From Argopecten irradians (lineage: Eukaryota; Mollusca; Bivalvia; Pectinida; Pectinidae), in the NCBI RefSeq assembly GCF_041381155.1, contig NC_091136.1, positions 45,994,284 through 46,058,283 on the forward strand: DNA of 64,000 nucleotides, given 5' to 3'. Position 1 is the first letter of the stretch; each line of letters opens with the position of its first letter. Of the stretch, positions 33,906 through 46,039 are shown piece after piece. Below the pieces are notes generated by a model, which saw nothing but the letters and a program-made list of their open reading frames with translations, was not told the origin of the DNA and did no database searches. The translations under genes and the position numbers were made by a program.

Positions 33906-35800
33906 AAGCATTAATGACATGTGTTACTTTAAAGTGAATAGTCGGGCAAAGGAAACCAGTCTAAATGCGTTCTTTGGCCTTCCAAAAGTCATTGCATACC
34001 ATAATGATGGTCAAGTTCTGCTTACGGTAGCCATGTTTTGTTTACTACGGAGAGTGGTGGATGTTGCGCATGCGTTAAGATTGAACTGCACTGATAGCCG
34101 GTCGGGAGGATTTTTAGGATTCCTATAATATATATCAATTTCTTCGCATACAGAGCGATTTTGATGGGAGATTTTATTTTTCTATTTCATAAGAAGTTAT
34201 ACTGGATATATTAACACCATTTTTACCGATTTTAGCCTTTATTTGCCCGACTATTCGCTTTAACTGAGTACACAAATATTATCGGTTAACGAGTTTTTTT
34301 TAAGTAAGCGATTATTCGGGTTGCTTTAACACAATTTGTAAACTTGTAAAACCATTTGTGATGTGGAAACGATATCATTCATATGTACTTAGTGTAACAT
34401 TTAAATAAAAATCAAAACGTACAAGATATGTCCTATCTGTCAAATGGCAAGGTATGGTACACTCAGTCACACCACAGCTGGTCCTTAGGCAACTTCGTCA
34501 ATGACACATGACATGCATCTCCACAATATGACAATGGCATTACCGTTTGTGAAGTCGCATCTGGTGGCTGGAGCGATATATAAGAGAAGAATAAAATAGC
34601 CTCAGAAGAAATTAAGAATTTCGCTAGATTGAGTTGCAGTATAAGAATTACTTAGGTGGATTCATGATGTGGAGATGCTGTTAAGTGGGGTTTAACGTAC
34701 CGTCACGTAATCGTTCCTCCCGGTACGAGCAATGTGTGTGTGTGGAGATGTGTATCATCATTAATTAAATTACATTCTCAGGTATTTTTGTATTACATCT
34801 CCTATATAACAATACGATCAAATTAATTATTAAACATTTCATTTCATTAGTATAACTTGATGTTTCTAGTTAGTCTGGTCCCTGCTAGTTCCATATACTA
34901 TGAATATGATACCTTTTAGCAGCATAAATCCTGTCAAAATGTAGGAATTGAATTTAAAACCCTTACATTTGTGTTCAATTGAGGAAAAGAATGTCGTCCA
35001 AGTGTCATTTAGAAAATTATGCGGATCCAAATTTTTCAATAATATTATTGTAAGTTTAGGCGTGTTTCATCAGATCAATTATATAGAACATTTCGAGAGG
35101 AGTTTAGATCTTCATCCTTTGTGGTACTGTTTTGATCGATGGTATCAATCTCAAATGGACGAAAAGTTGCTTTCAATATCCAACGTTACATTTGTATGTT
35201 TAAAGTAGTTTTACCGTGTACTTATATGCATTGCTTCAATCATCTATGCAACATATCAACATATATACACATCACTTTTCAGCTGGGTGAATAAAATATT
35301 TAAACTGTGAAAAAAATATCAAATAAGTTTAAACGATCATATCGGCTTGACAGGGAAACATTTAGATATGATATTCACATCGATCGGATGATGCAGCGGT
35401 CTTTCCGTCCCCTTTCCGTCCCCTTTCCGATGATTCCCGATTAAAGGAATAGCTCGTTATATTAGAACACGTCACCATTCTTAGAATTATTACCTTATTT
35501 ATTAACGTTTTGGCAATCGTTACCACGCAATTTTTAATACACAGCACAGTTTGTATTAACTTGTTGTGATTTAACGATATTTCAAAATATTTACTCAACA
35601 GGAATCCACCGAATATATATATATATATATGTTATGTGGTAGGGACTGATATATCAATATGGTTAGACTTACATTTCACACCTGCATACAAAAGAGGGGG
35701 CACTTATTTTGATATACAATCACTTTGATTAATACTTATAAGACGGAGCGACCTCGTGATGAATTAAAGATATCCTATTGCCAAACAAATATAGCATGCT
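33906..35800. other. Intergenic, nothing recognised
   Basis: A plus-strand open frame at 34948-35208 has no recognisable motif or splice context. A short CCCTTTCCGT repeat occurs at about 35403-35430. (TA)n occurs at 35615-35631. Confidence 0.45.
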
Positions 35801-36168
35801 CACCTAGCAACACATAGACATTTCAATACAATAACTTTAGGTCGACACTGTGATTTATTTGTAGAAATATTGGTAGACTCCCTAATACTAGTCACCTAGC
35901 AACACATAGATATTTCAATACTATAACTTTAGGTCGTTTTCGTGATTTATTTGTAGAAATATTGGTAGACTCCCTAATCCTAGTCACCTAGCAACACATA
36001 GACATTTCAATACAATAACTTTAGGTCGACACTGTGATTTATTTGTAGAAATATTGGTAGACTCCCTAATACTAGTCACCTAGCAACACATAGATATTTT
36101 AATACAATAACTTTAGGTCGTTTCGTGATTTATTTGGATCAATATTGTTAGACCCCCTAATACATATG
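35801..36168. repeat. 92-bp tandem repeat, four copies
   Basis: CACCTAGCAACACATAGA starts units at 35801, 35893, 35985 and 36077, giving an exact 92-bp period. Units 1 and 3 share GGTCGACACTGTG, while units 2 and 4 have GGTCGTTTTCGTG or close to it. The A-B-A-B pattern suggests a dimer was duplicated. Confidence 0.92.
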
Positions 36169-36474
36169 TTTCTATATAGTTAGCCTATATACACCGACAT
36201 TACATGAATCAAGACGTGTATCAGAGGTTTTACTGTCCTTATATCCACCCCTGGGATATTCCTATGCAAACCTGAAGGCTGTATAGGCGACACCAGATAA
36301 GACCACAGGGATCTGATTATTAGTTACAGATTGTATAATCTTGGAACCACCAGAGTGTCCTAAGACCATTTTAGACGTTTTAGAGGTCTAGATAAAAAAA
36401 AACAGTAAAAACATACTCTACATTATACTATATACTCTGATGGGTCCATGATTATATAATCTGTAACTATTTCT

Positions 36475-36754
36475 CAGATCTCTGTGGATGAGACAGGTTC
36501 TTTGGTCTTTTGATACACATTAAAATAATCGAATAATGGTATACTATGTGGCTTTGAAGTTGGGCGTCGCTGTCTCTGCAATCTTTGTCTTTGTAGGCTT
36601 GCGACTGATCAGTTGTTTCTCCTGAACTGCGCATGCCTTCAATTTTGTTATTAAATATTCCGAGGATGGATATAACGACAGTAATAGTAAGCCCTCAAGT
36701 ATCAAGGATGCAGAGGGACGGGATCTTTTTAGGTGTTTGCCAGTATTTTTTTTT
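36475..36754 (-). repeat. Copy A of a ~280-bp direct repeat related to RPTP exon 15 sequence
   Basis: Near-identical to 37208-37490 (one single-base indel plus T-run length). On the minus strand it resembles the RPTP linker region at 3.7-3.93 kb, sharing TATATCCA, the acceptor-like TTCAGGAG and CGCAAGCCTACAA. Confidence 0.8.
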
Positions 36755-37207
36755 CGATAATGAAAATTTATATTTGTGTCATTTTTGTGGTCTAATGTAT
36801 AATGATCTCATATTGCACAGTGTACTTGAATGTAGCCACACTGAGAACTTGCGAGACCAATTGTGGTGTATTATCAGTACTGTGAAAGATATAGATTTTG
36901 TTTTTTATCTCAATTCAATGTCAAAATATCATCTACTGCATGTTTTCTTCTTGGTGGACTATTTAACTATCATTTATCTCAAAATGAAATGGAAGACTTC
37001 AGACTAAATTCAATTATTATTGTTAACAAAAATGTTCGTACAAAGTGGTATCCATAACTGACCTTTTTTCTTTTCTTTTTATTTTTTTAGGCAAATATTT
37101 GATTGTATTAACTTCAACTGAAGTTATATGGCTTAATCTTGTGAACTCCAGAGTATTTGTATTATGTATGTTTTTGTGCTAGCCTTATATATAGACTTTT
37201 GATACGT
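36755..37207 (+). mobile_element. LINE 3' end between the two direct repeats
   Basis: The frame encodes YLCHFCGLMYNDLILHSVLE followed by C, the C-x2-C...H...C knuckle near the C terminus of many LINE RT proteins. After a frameshift near 36.95 kb it continues LLGGLFNYHLSQNEMEDFRL. A CT/T-rich 3' UTR follows. Only the last 100 or so codons remain. Confidence 0.6.
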
Positions 37208-37490
37208 CAGATCTCTGTGGATGAGACAGGTTCTTTGGTCTTTTGATACACATTAAAATAATCGAATAATGGTATACTATGTGGCTTTGAAGTTGGGCGT
37301 CGCTGTCTCTGCAATCTTTGTCTTTGTAGGCTTGCGACTGATCAGTTGTTTCTCCTGAACTGCGCATGCCTTCAATTTTGTTATTAAATATTCCGAGGAT
37401 GGATATAACGACAGTAATAGTAAGCCCTCAAGTATCAGGATGCAGAGGGACGGGATCTTTTTAGGTGTTTGCCAGTATTTTTTTTTTTTT
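37208..37490 (-). repeat. Copy B of the ~280-bp direct repeat
   Basis: Starts CAGATCTCTGTGGATGAGAC and ends at GCCAGTA plus a T-run, 733 bp after copy A. With copy A it brackets the LINE fragment. Confidence 0.8.
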
Positions 37491-38837
37491 TTTGGTTGGT
37501 AATTTAAATAGGAGATCAAACACCTTCTTTAATCAACGTATGCTAAATTCGGAAGTCTACAAACTCATATGTGTTTAGCTTTCATCTATCCATGTCTAAT
37601 AAAGTCTGAGTGTAAAGTTCGTTATCACAGTTGTATATTATGGTTGCCACTTTCATATTACTGATAACTGATTGTATCTACTATTGTATTTACTTGTGAC
37701 CAATCTTTTGCGTTACAGATTATGTTTTAAGAATTTGATCTGTATTGTGACATTGTTTTCATGTTGGTACTCGTTATAATGATAATAACATATATGCATG
37801 TAACATTTCTTTCTTTACCTCCTTGGTACCCCTGAGTAAGCATTGCGTATTTATACATCAAAAATTAACATGATATACATATGTATTGATATAATGAAAA
37901 CAACAGTGCAATTAGTGGTTCAATTAATTGGAAATTATGATTTAGTTCTTTGCATAAATACGCAAATAAATGAGGACAGCATGTAACAAATAACAAAACT
38001 CATTAGAATCTGAGTGCAGATTACCACACAATAATAAAACTCTATTAGTCGACATTACAGAAGACCTACTAAAACAGAAAACGAAATATGTTAATTCCGG
38101 AATCAAGTCATTAGGCCTTACATCCAATGGTAATTCCGACTTAAGACGGAACTACTTGACACATTAAGAGGTATCAGAATACTGGTCTTAAACAACAATC
38201 GGTTACCGGAGATGCTGACGTCACCAACTACAAAACAATGTCTAGCATACATTGTTGTTGTTCTTGATATACTGCCTTTTCATTACGAGCGTTTGGTGAA
38301 TTGTTCTAATATATCCTGTTGATAGTAACGCCGTTCATAGTGGCTACTTGTCAAGGAAACCCCCTCTTTTTAGCAGGCTATAGTATCATCAATTGTAAAT
38401 GGGCTGATAAAGGTAGGGATGAGAATTATATAACGGGAGCTATATTCTACCTATGTCTGTGCCTATTCCAGTGTCTATTTTGCATATTACAGAGTTATCT
38501 GCACTTGCGGGTAGGTATTGATTGTGACGTCATGTGTTTGCGAGCGCAACGTCATAATTTTCTGAGAAAACGACGTGAATAGACCATTTGCCGGTTTCCA
38601 ATAGGTTAGCGATTAGAGTGATCTCCCTTGAAACACAAAAGAGTTCCACCGAATAAAAAGTTGGCCTTTAGTACTATTACTCAAATAAGAAAGTGAGCTC
38701 AGTTGAATTGAAAATCAAAATGTTTTTGCTTGTATTTAGTTGTTGAGTGCTTTAAATCAAGCTGAGAGATATCTGCAAAGGCTGTCAACACATTCATTTA
38801 GCGATAAATCCAAATGTATCGTGCGCACGTGCAGCCT
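37491..38837. other. Intergenic, nothing firmly recognised
   Basis: An open frame at 38319-38582 (+) contains a Cys/Leu-rich hydrophobic stretch but no motif I recognise, so I do not call it a gene. Confidence 0.4.
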
Positions 38838-39127
38838 GTGCCGGGCATAGCGAAACGTTTTATTTATCGGATTCAGCTTATCTTTACAGTACTTAATATA
38901 TATTTTCATCTGCATTTTTATCAGATTTAATGTCACCGTTTATAAGCCTATTGTATGCTAAAATATTGAATGTTATAAGGGGCGCTTAGTCCGCTAAACT
39001 TGCCTATATTATTAGGCTTTTTAATTTTTTTGGTCTAATATATAGTCTGTATATTAGGCAAAAATAATTTTAAAAAAACTTTTGATATCGGCAGGTTTAG
39101 CGAACTAAGGAGCGCTATGCCCGGCAC
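38838..39127. mobile_element. Short inverted-repeat element with another MITE nested in it
   Basis: GTGCCGGGCATAGCG at 38838-38852 is the exact reverse complement of CGCTATGCCCGGCAC at 39113-39127. The 290-bp interval contains the 9-bp-duplication MITE described next. The arms may be a second MITE family or simply a host palindrome. Confidence 0.5.
38978..39116. mobile_element. MITE, TAGTCCGC family, short copy (121 bp)
   Basis: The element at 38987-39107 begins TAGTCCGCTAAACTTGCCTA and ends GGCAGGTTTAGCGAACTA. Flanks AGGGGCGCT (38978-38986) and AGGAGCGCT (39108-39116) are a 9-bp target duplication with one mismatch. Same ends and duplication length as the 56.4-kb copy. Confidence 0.8.
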
Positions 39128-42124
39128 ATGAAATCAAATTGACGCAGGCATATTTATATACATGTAAGTTATTAGCTTGTTCTTTATATCGACCTGGATT
39201 GATAATAAAAGTTCAACTTTAAGTATTTAACGATGTAGATTCAGAAGCGTATACAAATTTTCATGTTCATTTTAGAATTAATAGAACGTCTATTGATTAC
39301 ATTTGTTTTACCTGCATCGCAAATAGTGCCAATGAGAATTAATTGATACATACGCTAAAAGTTGTACATGTACTTCGATCACCAAAATGTCTCTAATCTG
39401 GTACAGTGTATAATTTCCCACTGATTCATTTTGATTAAACTTTAAAATTATTATTAAGTCAAGACATGCTTCTAGATACATGTAGTAATAATCTACTGTA
39501 CAAGTATGTGTGCAATTGTTTTTGCAACATTTTCCCCTCGTTGCTACTGACGATAACCGTGGTACAAGTATCTAGAATGTCAATTAAATTGCCGAGAAAT
39601 GATGTTTCACTTGTAATAATTAAACTTATGCAGATTACATTTTCAAAACGAAGTAAGTAACTTTGATCTCAAAATACCAGGAAGTTGCTAGAGAAAGGAT
39701 TAAATGCGTAACATTCATAATTTGCTGGGGAGATGTAAATGTGTTCGGCAGGTAATAAGATTTGCATCCACATTGTTTCAACCATGTGTGTGCCCCTTAG
39801 ATTGTCACTGTTTGTGTCTGGGCATCAGTATACGTTTTAAGTAAAATATCGATAAGAACTTTGATTGATAAGCTGATGATCTGAAGATAATAAAAAAATT
39901 CTAAGTTGATTTAAAGTGCTAAGTAAACTAGCAAAATAAATGTACACGAACGTTATGTCAACGTACTAAGCAAAGCGATCCTTGTTTTTACATAAACATT
40001 TTCTTCCTTATTTGTGATTTTTATCATTTGTGCATTCTTCCGTTGTTCCAATAGTAATTACACTATATATACATTATTGCACATACAGTTGCATTACTTT
40101 ATACATCCATGTACAGTTATCAATCTGCAATAGGATAAACAATGTCTATTTTATTTCATTGAAAAAAGATGTTCCACGGTAGAAGTTGATCCTGCATATC
40201 GCACGACTATGCAACTTTGCTGTCATGTAATAGATTATTCACAAATACATTGTAGATCATTTATATATTAGATGTAAAGTATATAAACACATGTATTTAG
40301 AAACCTCATATTTGACATTTATTTTCAGTCTAACGTTACTTTGAAAATGGTTACCTCTATACTAAGACGAGACGGGCCGACATCGCGAGTCGACCAATGC
40401 CTCTTTATAATTAACAATCTTTGTTTTCATATTTCCTGTATGTAGTTCATATACACTTTAACTTCGAAATATGCAGATAGGCGCCGTGTTTTTGTCTGCT
40501 ATTCAATAGTTTTTGTTCGTAGTGCTCATGTACTGGAGACTAACGTTAGCTAAGTTTTATATAAATCACCCCATTCCTTTAATTTTCAAATAATTACTGA
40601 TTTGTGTTGTATTTGTGACGTTAATAATTTGAGAAATGAAATGTCATATCTCATTATTAAAGTAAAAAAGAATCGTATTTCATAGAAGTAAGCACTTATT
40701 ATAATATAGCCGCTTCGGTAACTTGTCCGGTTGTCCCGGTTGCCGCTTAGGTGTTTGCAAAGAAAATCGCTTACGTCATTGAGAACCGCTCATAAAAATG
40801 ACGCCACAAATGTGACTGTGACAAATCTTTGTCTGAAATCACAAGTGTTTGTTTTGAAGAATTTTGAAGAGATTATTTCTGATTTTGGACATTATGAATT
40901 GGCCATGTCTTGTTAGGCCTAGCTGGCTCTGGCTAAAAACGATCGTAGACATCGTGATGCATGACTGAATAGATTAATTGCTACCATTTCACACCTTTAT
41001 TAAAGTTGGTGTAAACACAAACATAGCTACCTGCATTATACAAGGGTCTGATATGAGTCTTAAGCCCTGAGATGAAATCAAAATTGTGCTAATGGCTTGA
41101 TCTGGTGTAATTTTTGTGAGCTTTTTGACACTTTCGTTCAAATGCTGAAAATCGGGTTATGCATTCTAAAAACCGGGTCAACCCGGGGAAATCGGGTGAG
41201 TTGGCAATACTGCACAATGGATACCTAGCTGCAAGGGAACTAACTCTGCAATATGCAAAGACGGAATAGATAATTTACAGAAGTGTTTTGATTGACGATA
41301 AAATTCGGTACAAATATTGTACATTGAAATAATAGGGTCTTCGGTCTCACCTACGTTTATCAGCTGAAAAATGAATTCTGATTCTACTGCATGGTTCACT
41401 CAAAAATGATAAAAATTGCTGAAAAGATCGATATTTGTTTTTAAAACATAAGTGCCCAGTCTCCCACTGTTTCATCAAAATTATCACCCAACCTCAAGCA
41501 TTTTGGTTTCCAGATACCACTGTGCTTAATTTGCTAAGATAAGGTTGAGACACCCATTCTTAGCAGCTGGTTACACTCTAACAAATAATGATAGGGAGTC
41601 ACCACGTGACGGCACTCCGCCAATCATTTGGGGACTTTTCTGTCCGAGGTACGATAAAGCCTTACATGTATATCCATGGTGAATTCTCGTGCCCGGATAG
41701 AAATGGCAATACATACCCATGACACCTTATCATAATTGTGTCGCGACAGATTTCTGTCAGACAGTACACAGGCAATGTAAACTGCTTTTGGTTTAATATT
41801 TTCATGTTAAATGGCATTCTTTATATAATCTTCAATTTTGGAGAAAATCAATAGAATAATAAGGTAACGGGAGATGTAAACGACAAATATGAAATATTTC
41901 GTAATTGTTTTCATTGTATTAGAACCAATTAAGTACTTCCTATTAAGTATTTTCCCGTGTAAAAACTTTATGCTACTACATCATTAACAATAATATGGTG
42001 GTATTAAGTATTTATATTACACTTGTAACATCAATAGAGATCCGTGATCGACGATATCGTCATAGATCCTTACACTACTTCTTTGTTGTCTATACAAAAT
42101 GTCGCTATTGGTTTATATGGCGAG
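39128..42124. other. Intergenic, nothing recognised
   Basis: AT-rich sequence. Small open frames at 39466, 40731 and 41178 have no motifs or convincing splice context. Confidence 0.45.
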
Positions 42125-42258
42125 CCAATCCTATGGCAGGGAATTCGAGATGTCCCTAGGAGACGATGCCTATAAATATCGCATTTCGCAGCTTCCACAA
42201 TGTTGCCTCCAATCGAAGACTAACTGAATGAAAACAAAGAGTTGACACACTATTCCAG
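42125..42258 (+). promoter_or_regulatory. Candidate TATA/CCAAT promoter with a short first exon
   Basis: CCAAT at 42125 and TATAAATA at 42171-42178 are spaced as in a core promoter. A start site near 42.20 kb would give an exon ending TATTCCAG before the donor GTGAGACATG (exon end 42258). The only ATG in that exon is followed by a stop after seven codons, so it would be a 5' UTR exon. The nearest plus-strand gene is the hydrolase-like gene at 50.2 kb, but a link is speculative. Confidence 0.4.
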
Positions 42259-44424
42259 GTGAGACATGTTTTTCTAAAAATTATTATTATACATGTATAC
42301 TTGTTTAATAATTGACCCAATTCAAACCTGTGGCCAAACAGATACGTTGCTGCCCAGTACTGGATTAGCATCATTCGTTACGTTAGGGTGTTGGTATTTA
42401 CCCTCCATATATGTAATGCGACAGTAGTACCTTTGTAGCATTCATTAGCAGACAAGTGATATTGTTTTCTGCTCGAATTTCTTACTTAGAACCAGAATCA
42501 TAACGGAAGGGACTTTATGGGCCGTTTAAAAGACATGATTGTTTCTTAATCACAACATTTTAACTGGTTAGATTCACATGGTTTAAGTTTTTTTTATTTG
42601 TTTGAATGCTTGATATGTTTTTTAAATGTGAAAACACAACTTAAATAGCAAAGGTCAATAGCATTATCATTTCTCAACATTGATTTGGAATTTATCGCAG
42701 TATAGAGACATCTAACGAATTGAAAAATAGACTTTGAAATGGTCCCTGTGTTTAATTAAGCTAAGAATGAGAATTTGTTGACGTCAGTGGTTGCTTGCTA
42801 AATGATGAATTTCAAAATGGAAATGTTGGCTAAAGGATCATCACTCATAGAGGTAATATTAATACAATTTGGAACGTCAGAGATATTTAGATTCAAAATA
42901 TGAATTCAGTTAAATGAATACATAACAATTTTAGAATTTCGGGATTTTTCATCTCAGAACGCACCTCATTGCAATATGATAAGAGTTTGAGTAGATGGAC
43001 ACTTCTTTCTATCTAGAGTTATGATACGTAATTATAGACTTGGCCATACACCATAATGACCAGCTTTGATTTAATACCATTCAATTAACCTCACCAGTTT
43101 AAAAAACATTTAAAATTTATGCTAAGAGCGCTTAAAAGTTTTGTTTCGACCATTGAAATCAGATATAAATTACATATATATTGTACTTGTTTGGATTGCC
43201 ACCACACATCCATTATATAACAAATTCTTATCCATATTAATTGACTCATCTTAACGTTATAGCAATTTTCCAATCATGCTTTTCTAATATTCATGTTTCA
43301 TCAGATTGACTCTTTATAAGAGTTGATAGAATAATGATAATCAACCATTCAAATTAGATTTACATAATTTCATATATGTTTTTTTTATTGTTGTTGTAAT
43401 TTATATTTCTTTTTTCATTTGTAGCTGTCTTTTTCTGTAATTGTGTATTGGTTTTGTATGTCTTGTAATATATTTTGAAAATAATTGAAATAAAAAATAG
43501 ATAAAAAAATTGTTTCAATGCATTTACAAAAATGTAACTTATCAAACGCGTCTATTATTGTAGCTATTCGTTTTAGTTTAAATGAATATTTTTACCCCAG
43601 ATGTAGGGCGACATGATTTTAACATCCTTAACAAGCCCATTTTAAGAGAATGAAGCTGGAAGAAAACATTAAGTGACGCTAGTGAACTTATCGCCGTGTA
43701 TGTATGTTTCACTACAGCTAAGGAATTATTTTTTATAACACCAAAGTATTTTTCTCACACCACATCAGTAAGATGTTTTAACTACATATATTCAGGACAG
43801 GGAATCCTAGGTTATTTGGATAGGCAGTAAAAAGATCAGTAGTGATACACAAGTAAATGCATGTATCTCCAATTGGTAGAATTTATATCTTCCATGTCCA
43901 TGTGAATCCTTTTTAAAACATCTTAAGAATCTGTTCTGGTGAAAAGTCAAAACTTTCTGATGACTAATTTTTTTCTAATATGGATTTTTTGTAATAGGAA
44001 TCCCTATCAAAGTGTCATTTTGGACTGAAGAAGGCTCTATAGTGGCTGAATATATGTTCAATAGAAATGATTTTTGATTTTACTTGGAATTTATTTTGGC
44101 CTTTTATTTCGGATTAATAATGTACTAGTTTTATACCGTTTTTACCTCATTATGCTACCAATGTCAAAAATGTTATAAAAATAATATGGTGGTGTGCTTG
44201 ATTTTGACTTATTACAGAACATAGATGACTATTTGACGTAAATTGTGATTTCACCGGAATTTCACTTTTTGAGCATACACACGACGAACTAAGGCAATAT
44301 CTGATAAACATGAATATTTGCAAAATTGACAAAACCAATGTTCTCTTTAGAAATAATAATATCACACAGTCAACCCATTAAGTTTGTTCAGAACAACTGT
44401 ATATGTTACCACTACCCCCTAAAT
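42259..44424. other. Intergenic or intron, nothing recognised
   Basis: Strongly AT-rich. No coding or repeat structure was supported. Confidence 0.45.
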
Positions 44425-45250
44425 TTTGAAGATGAAAATACCTATTCTTAGAGATACTTACCTACTTCCTTCAAGAGTAGGGGAGCGTAATACGTACAAT
44501 GTCAGAAATAATCAAGATACACCGTCCAAAATTATAGATTATCCAATTCTTATGAATCTTTTTTTCCGTCTACTGTTAGGTTATGGAATAATTTACCAAT
44601 CGATGTCAGAGAGCAACCATCTATCAATTGTTTTAAATCTAAAATTCAACGCAACCTTGACGCATTACCTTTATTTTATATAATAGGAAACAGAAAGTTA
44701 AATGTTTTACATACAAGGTTGCGACATGCTTGTAGCGGTTTAAAATATGATTTGTTTCGAGTTAATATAATCAATGACCCATCATGTGAATGCGGAAATG
44801 AATGTGAAAATGTTGTGCATTATTTTTTAGAATGTATATTATATAGAAGACAACGTGAAATTTTATTTAACAACATTTCTCAATATTGTAATGTCACAAT
44901 TAATGTTATTCTTTGTGGTTCTCCAAACCTGTCAGACGAGCAAAACGGATATATTTTTAAATCCGTACAGACCTATATAAAAATAGTAATCGGTTCTAAG
45001 ATCGCTTAAGAATATTTCACTTCAACAAACTTAACCCCCCCCTTCCCCCCTTTTTTGTTATTCTGTTTTTCTTCCAGGCTTTTCAACTCTCCTCTTCTAA
45101 ACAAATATCTAACTCTAGAAAATCTAATTGGTTATAGTGTATATTATTGTAGATCTGTGTACTGTATACAATGTAATTCTGGGAGAAGGCGTTTCTAAGT
45201 TGAGATAACTTGTGCCTTATCCCTATTGTTATGTTGAACAATAAAAATAT
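44425..45250 (+). mobile_element. LINE 3' end (jockey/CR1-like C terminus)
   Basis: The frame reads YLLPSRVGERNTYNVRNNQD. After one frame change near 44.53 kb it continues FPSTVRLWNNLPIDVREQPS to RLRHACSGLKYDLFRVNI, then DPSCECGNECENVVHYFLEC to a stop at about 45009. 'RLWN.LP...R', 'H.RL...CS.L..DLF' and the C-x-C...H...C knuckle are standard near the C terminus of jockey/CR1-type RT proteins. A C/T-rich 3' UTR follows. The 5' part with the RT domain is absent. Confidence 0.8.
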
Positions 45251-46039
45251 GTTTAAATCGATACTTACAATAAGCGGTATATACGTATAAGCATACGGAT
45301 ATGTACGTATTGGAAGGGGAGCGATCATTCATTATTCATTAAATATTTCATATTTTCTATTTTCTTATTTTGACTATTGAATTTAAAATAAACTCATGCT
45401 ATCGTAATTTGTATGTTAGAAGTACAATACTCTTTAGCGTGTCAATAAACATCTCTGGAAGGCTACCCGCACAATCGAATACACACGATCATTGCGTGAC
45501 TGCCGTGTATTTTGTACCTATGTCACAGTGTGTTCTGTGTGGTACCTAGGTTACGGGTAGGATAATACGGTTAACGTTATAGCCTGTTTCATTGTACAAC
45601 GATTGATTAATATTATGAGATCAGAAGAGGGGAGAATTACAATGTGTTATACAACATATTTAAGTATTATTGTAAGTATCCCTATTTTACAGTTTTTGCA
45701 GTTCAAAAGAGCATAAGTTGCTATTTCTAAATCTATCATAAAATAGGGGGTCAGTGTGCTTTTTTGTCCCGATACTTTTCAGGATTTTTCGCTTAATCTT
45801 CAAATAACTTTATCTTTACTAAAATGTAAAAAAAAAAAAAAATAGGTTATGATTATCATATTCATATAGGTGAACCTAAACAATTACAGCAAAAATAATT
45901 TGACATAGCCAAAAATGGCCGTCAAATTGGTCATTTCTTGAAATTATGTATAAAAAATCCTATAAGCAATAGATTTTTTTTTGTACATATTTTCCTTGGT
46001 ACAAATTGAGACAATTAGTGTTTGCAAATCACAAAAACT
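45251..46039. other. Intergenic, nothing recognised
   Basis: An A-run (45829-45842) is the only simple-sequence feature noted. Confidence 0.45.

Noticed and set aside
34948-35208. 86-codon plus-strand frame in the intergenic region
   Set aside because: No motif, poor initiation context, and isolated in AT-rich sequence.
38319-38582. 87-codon hydrophobic, Cys-rich frame
   Set aside because: No signal-peptide-plus-domain logic, no splice signals with consistent phase, and no recognised family.
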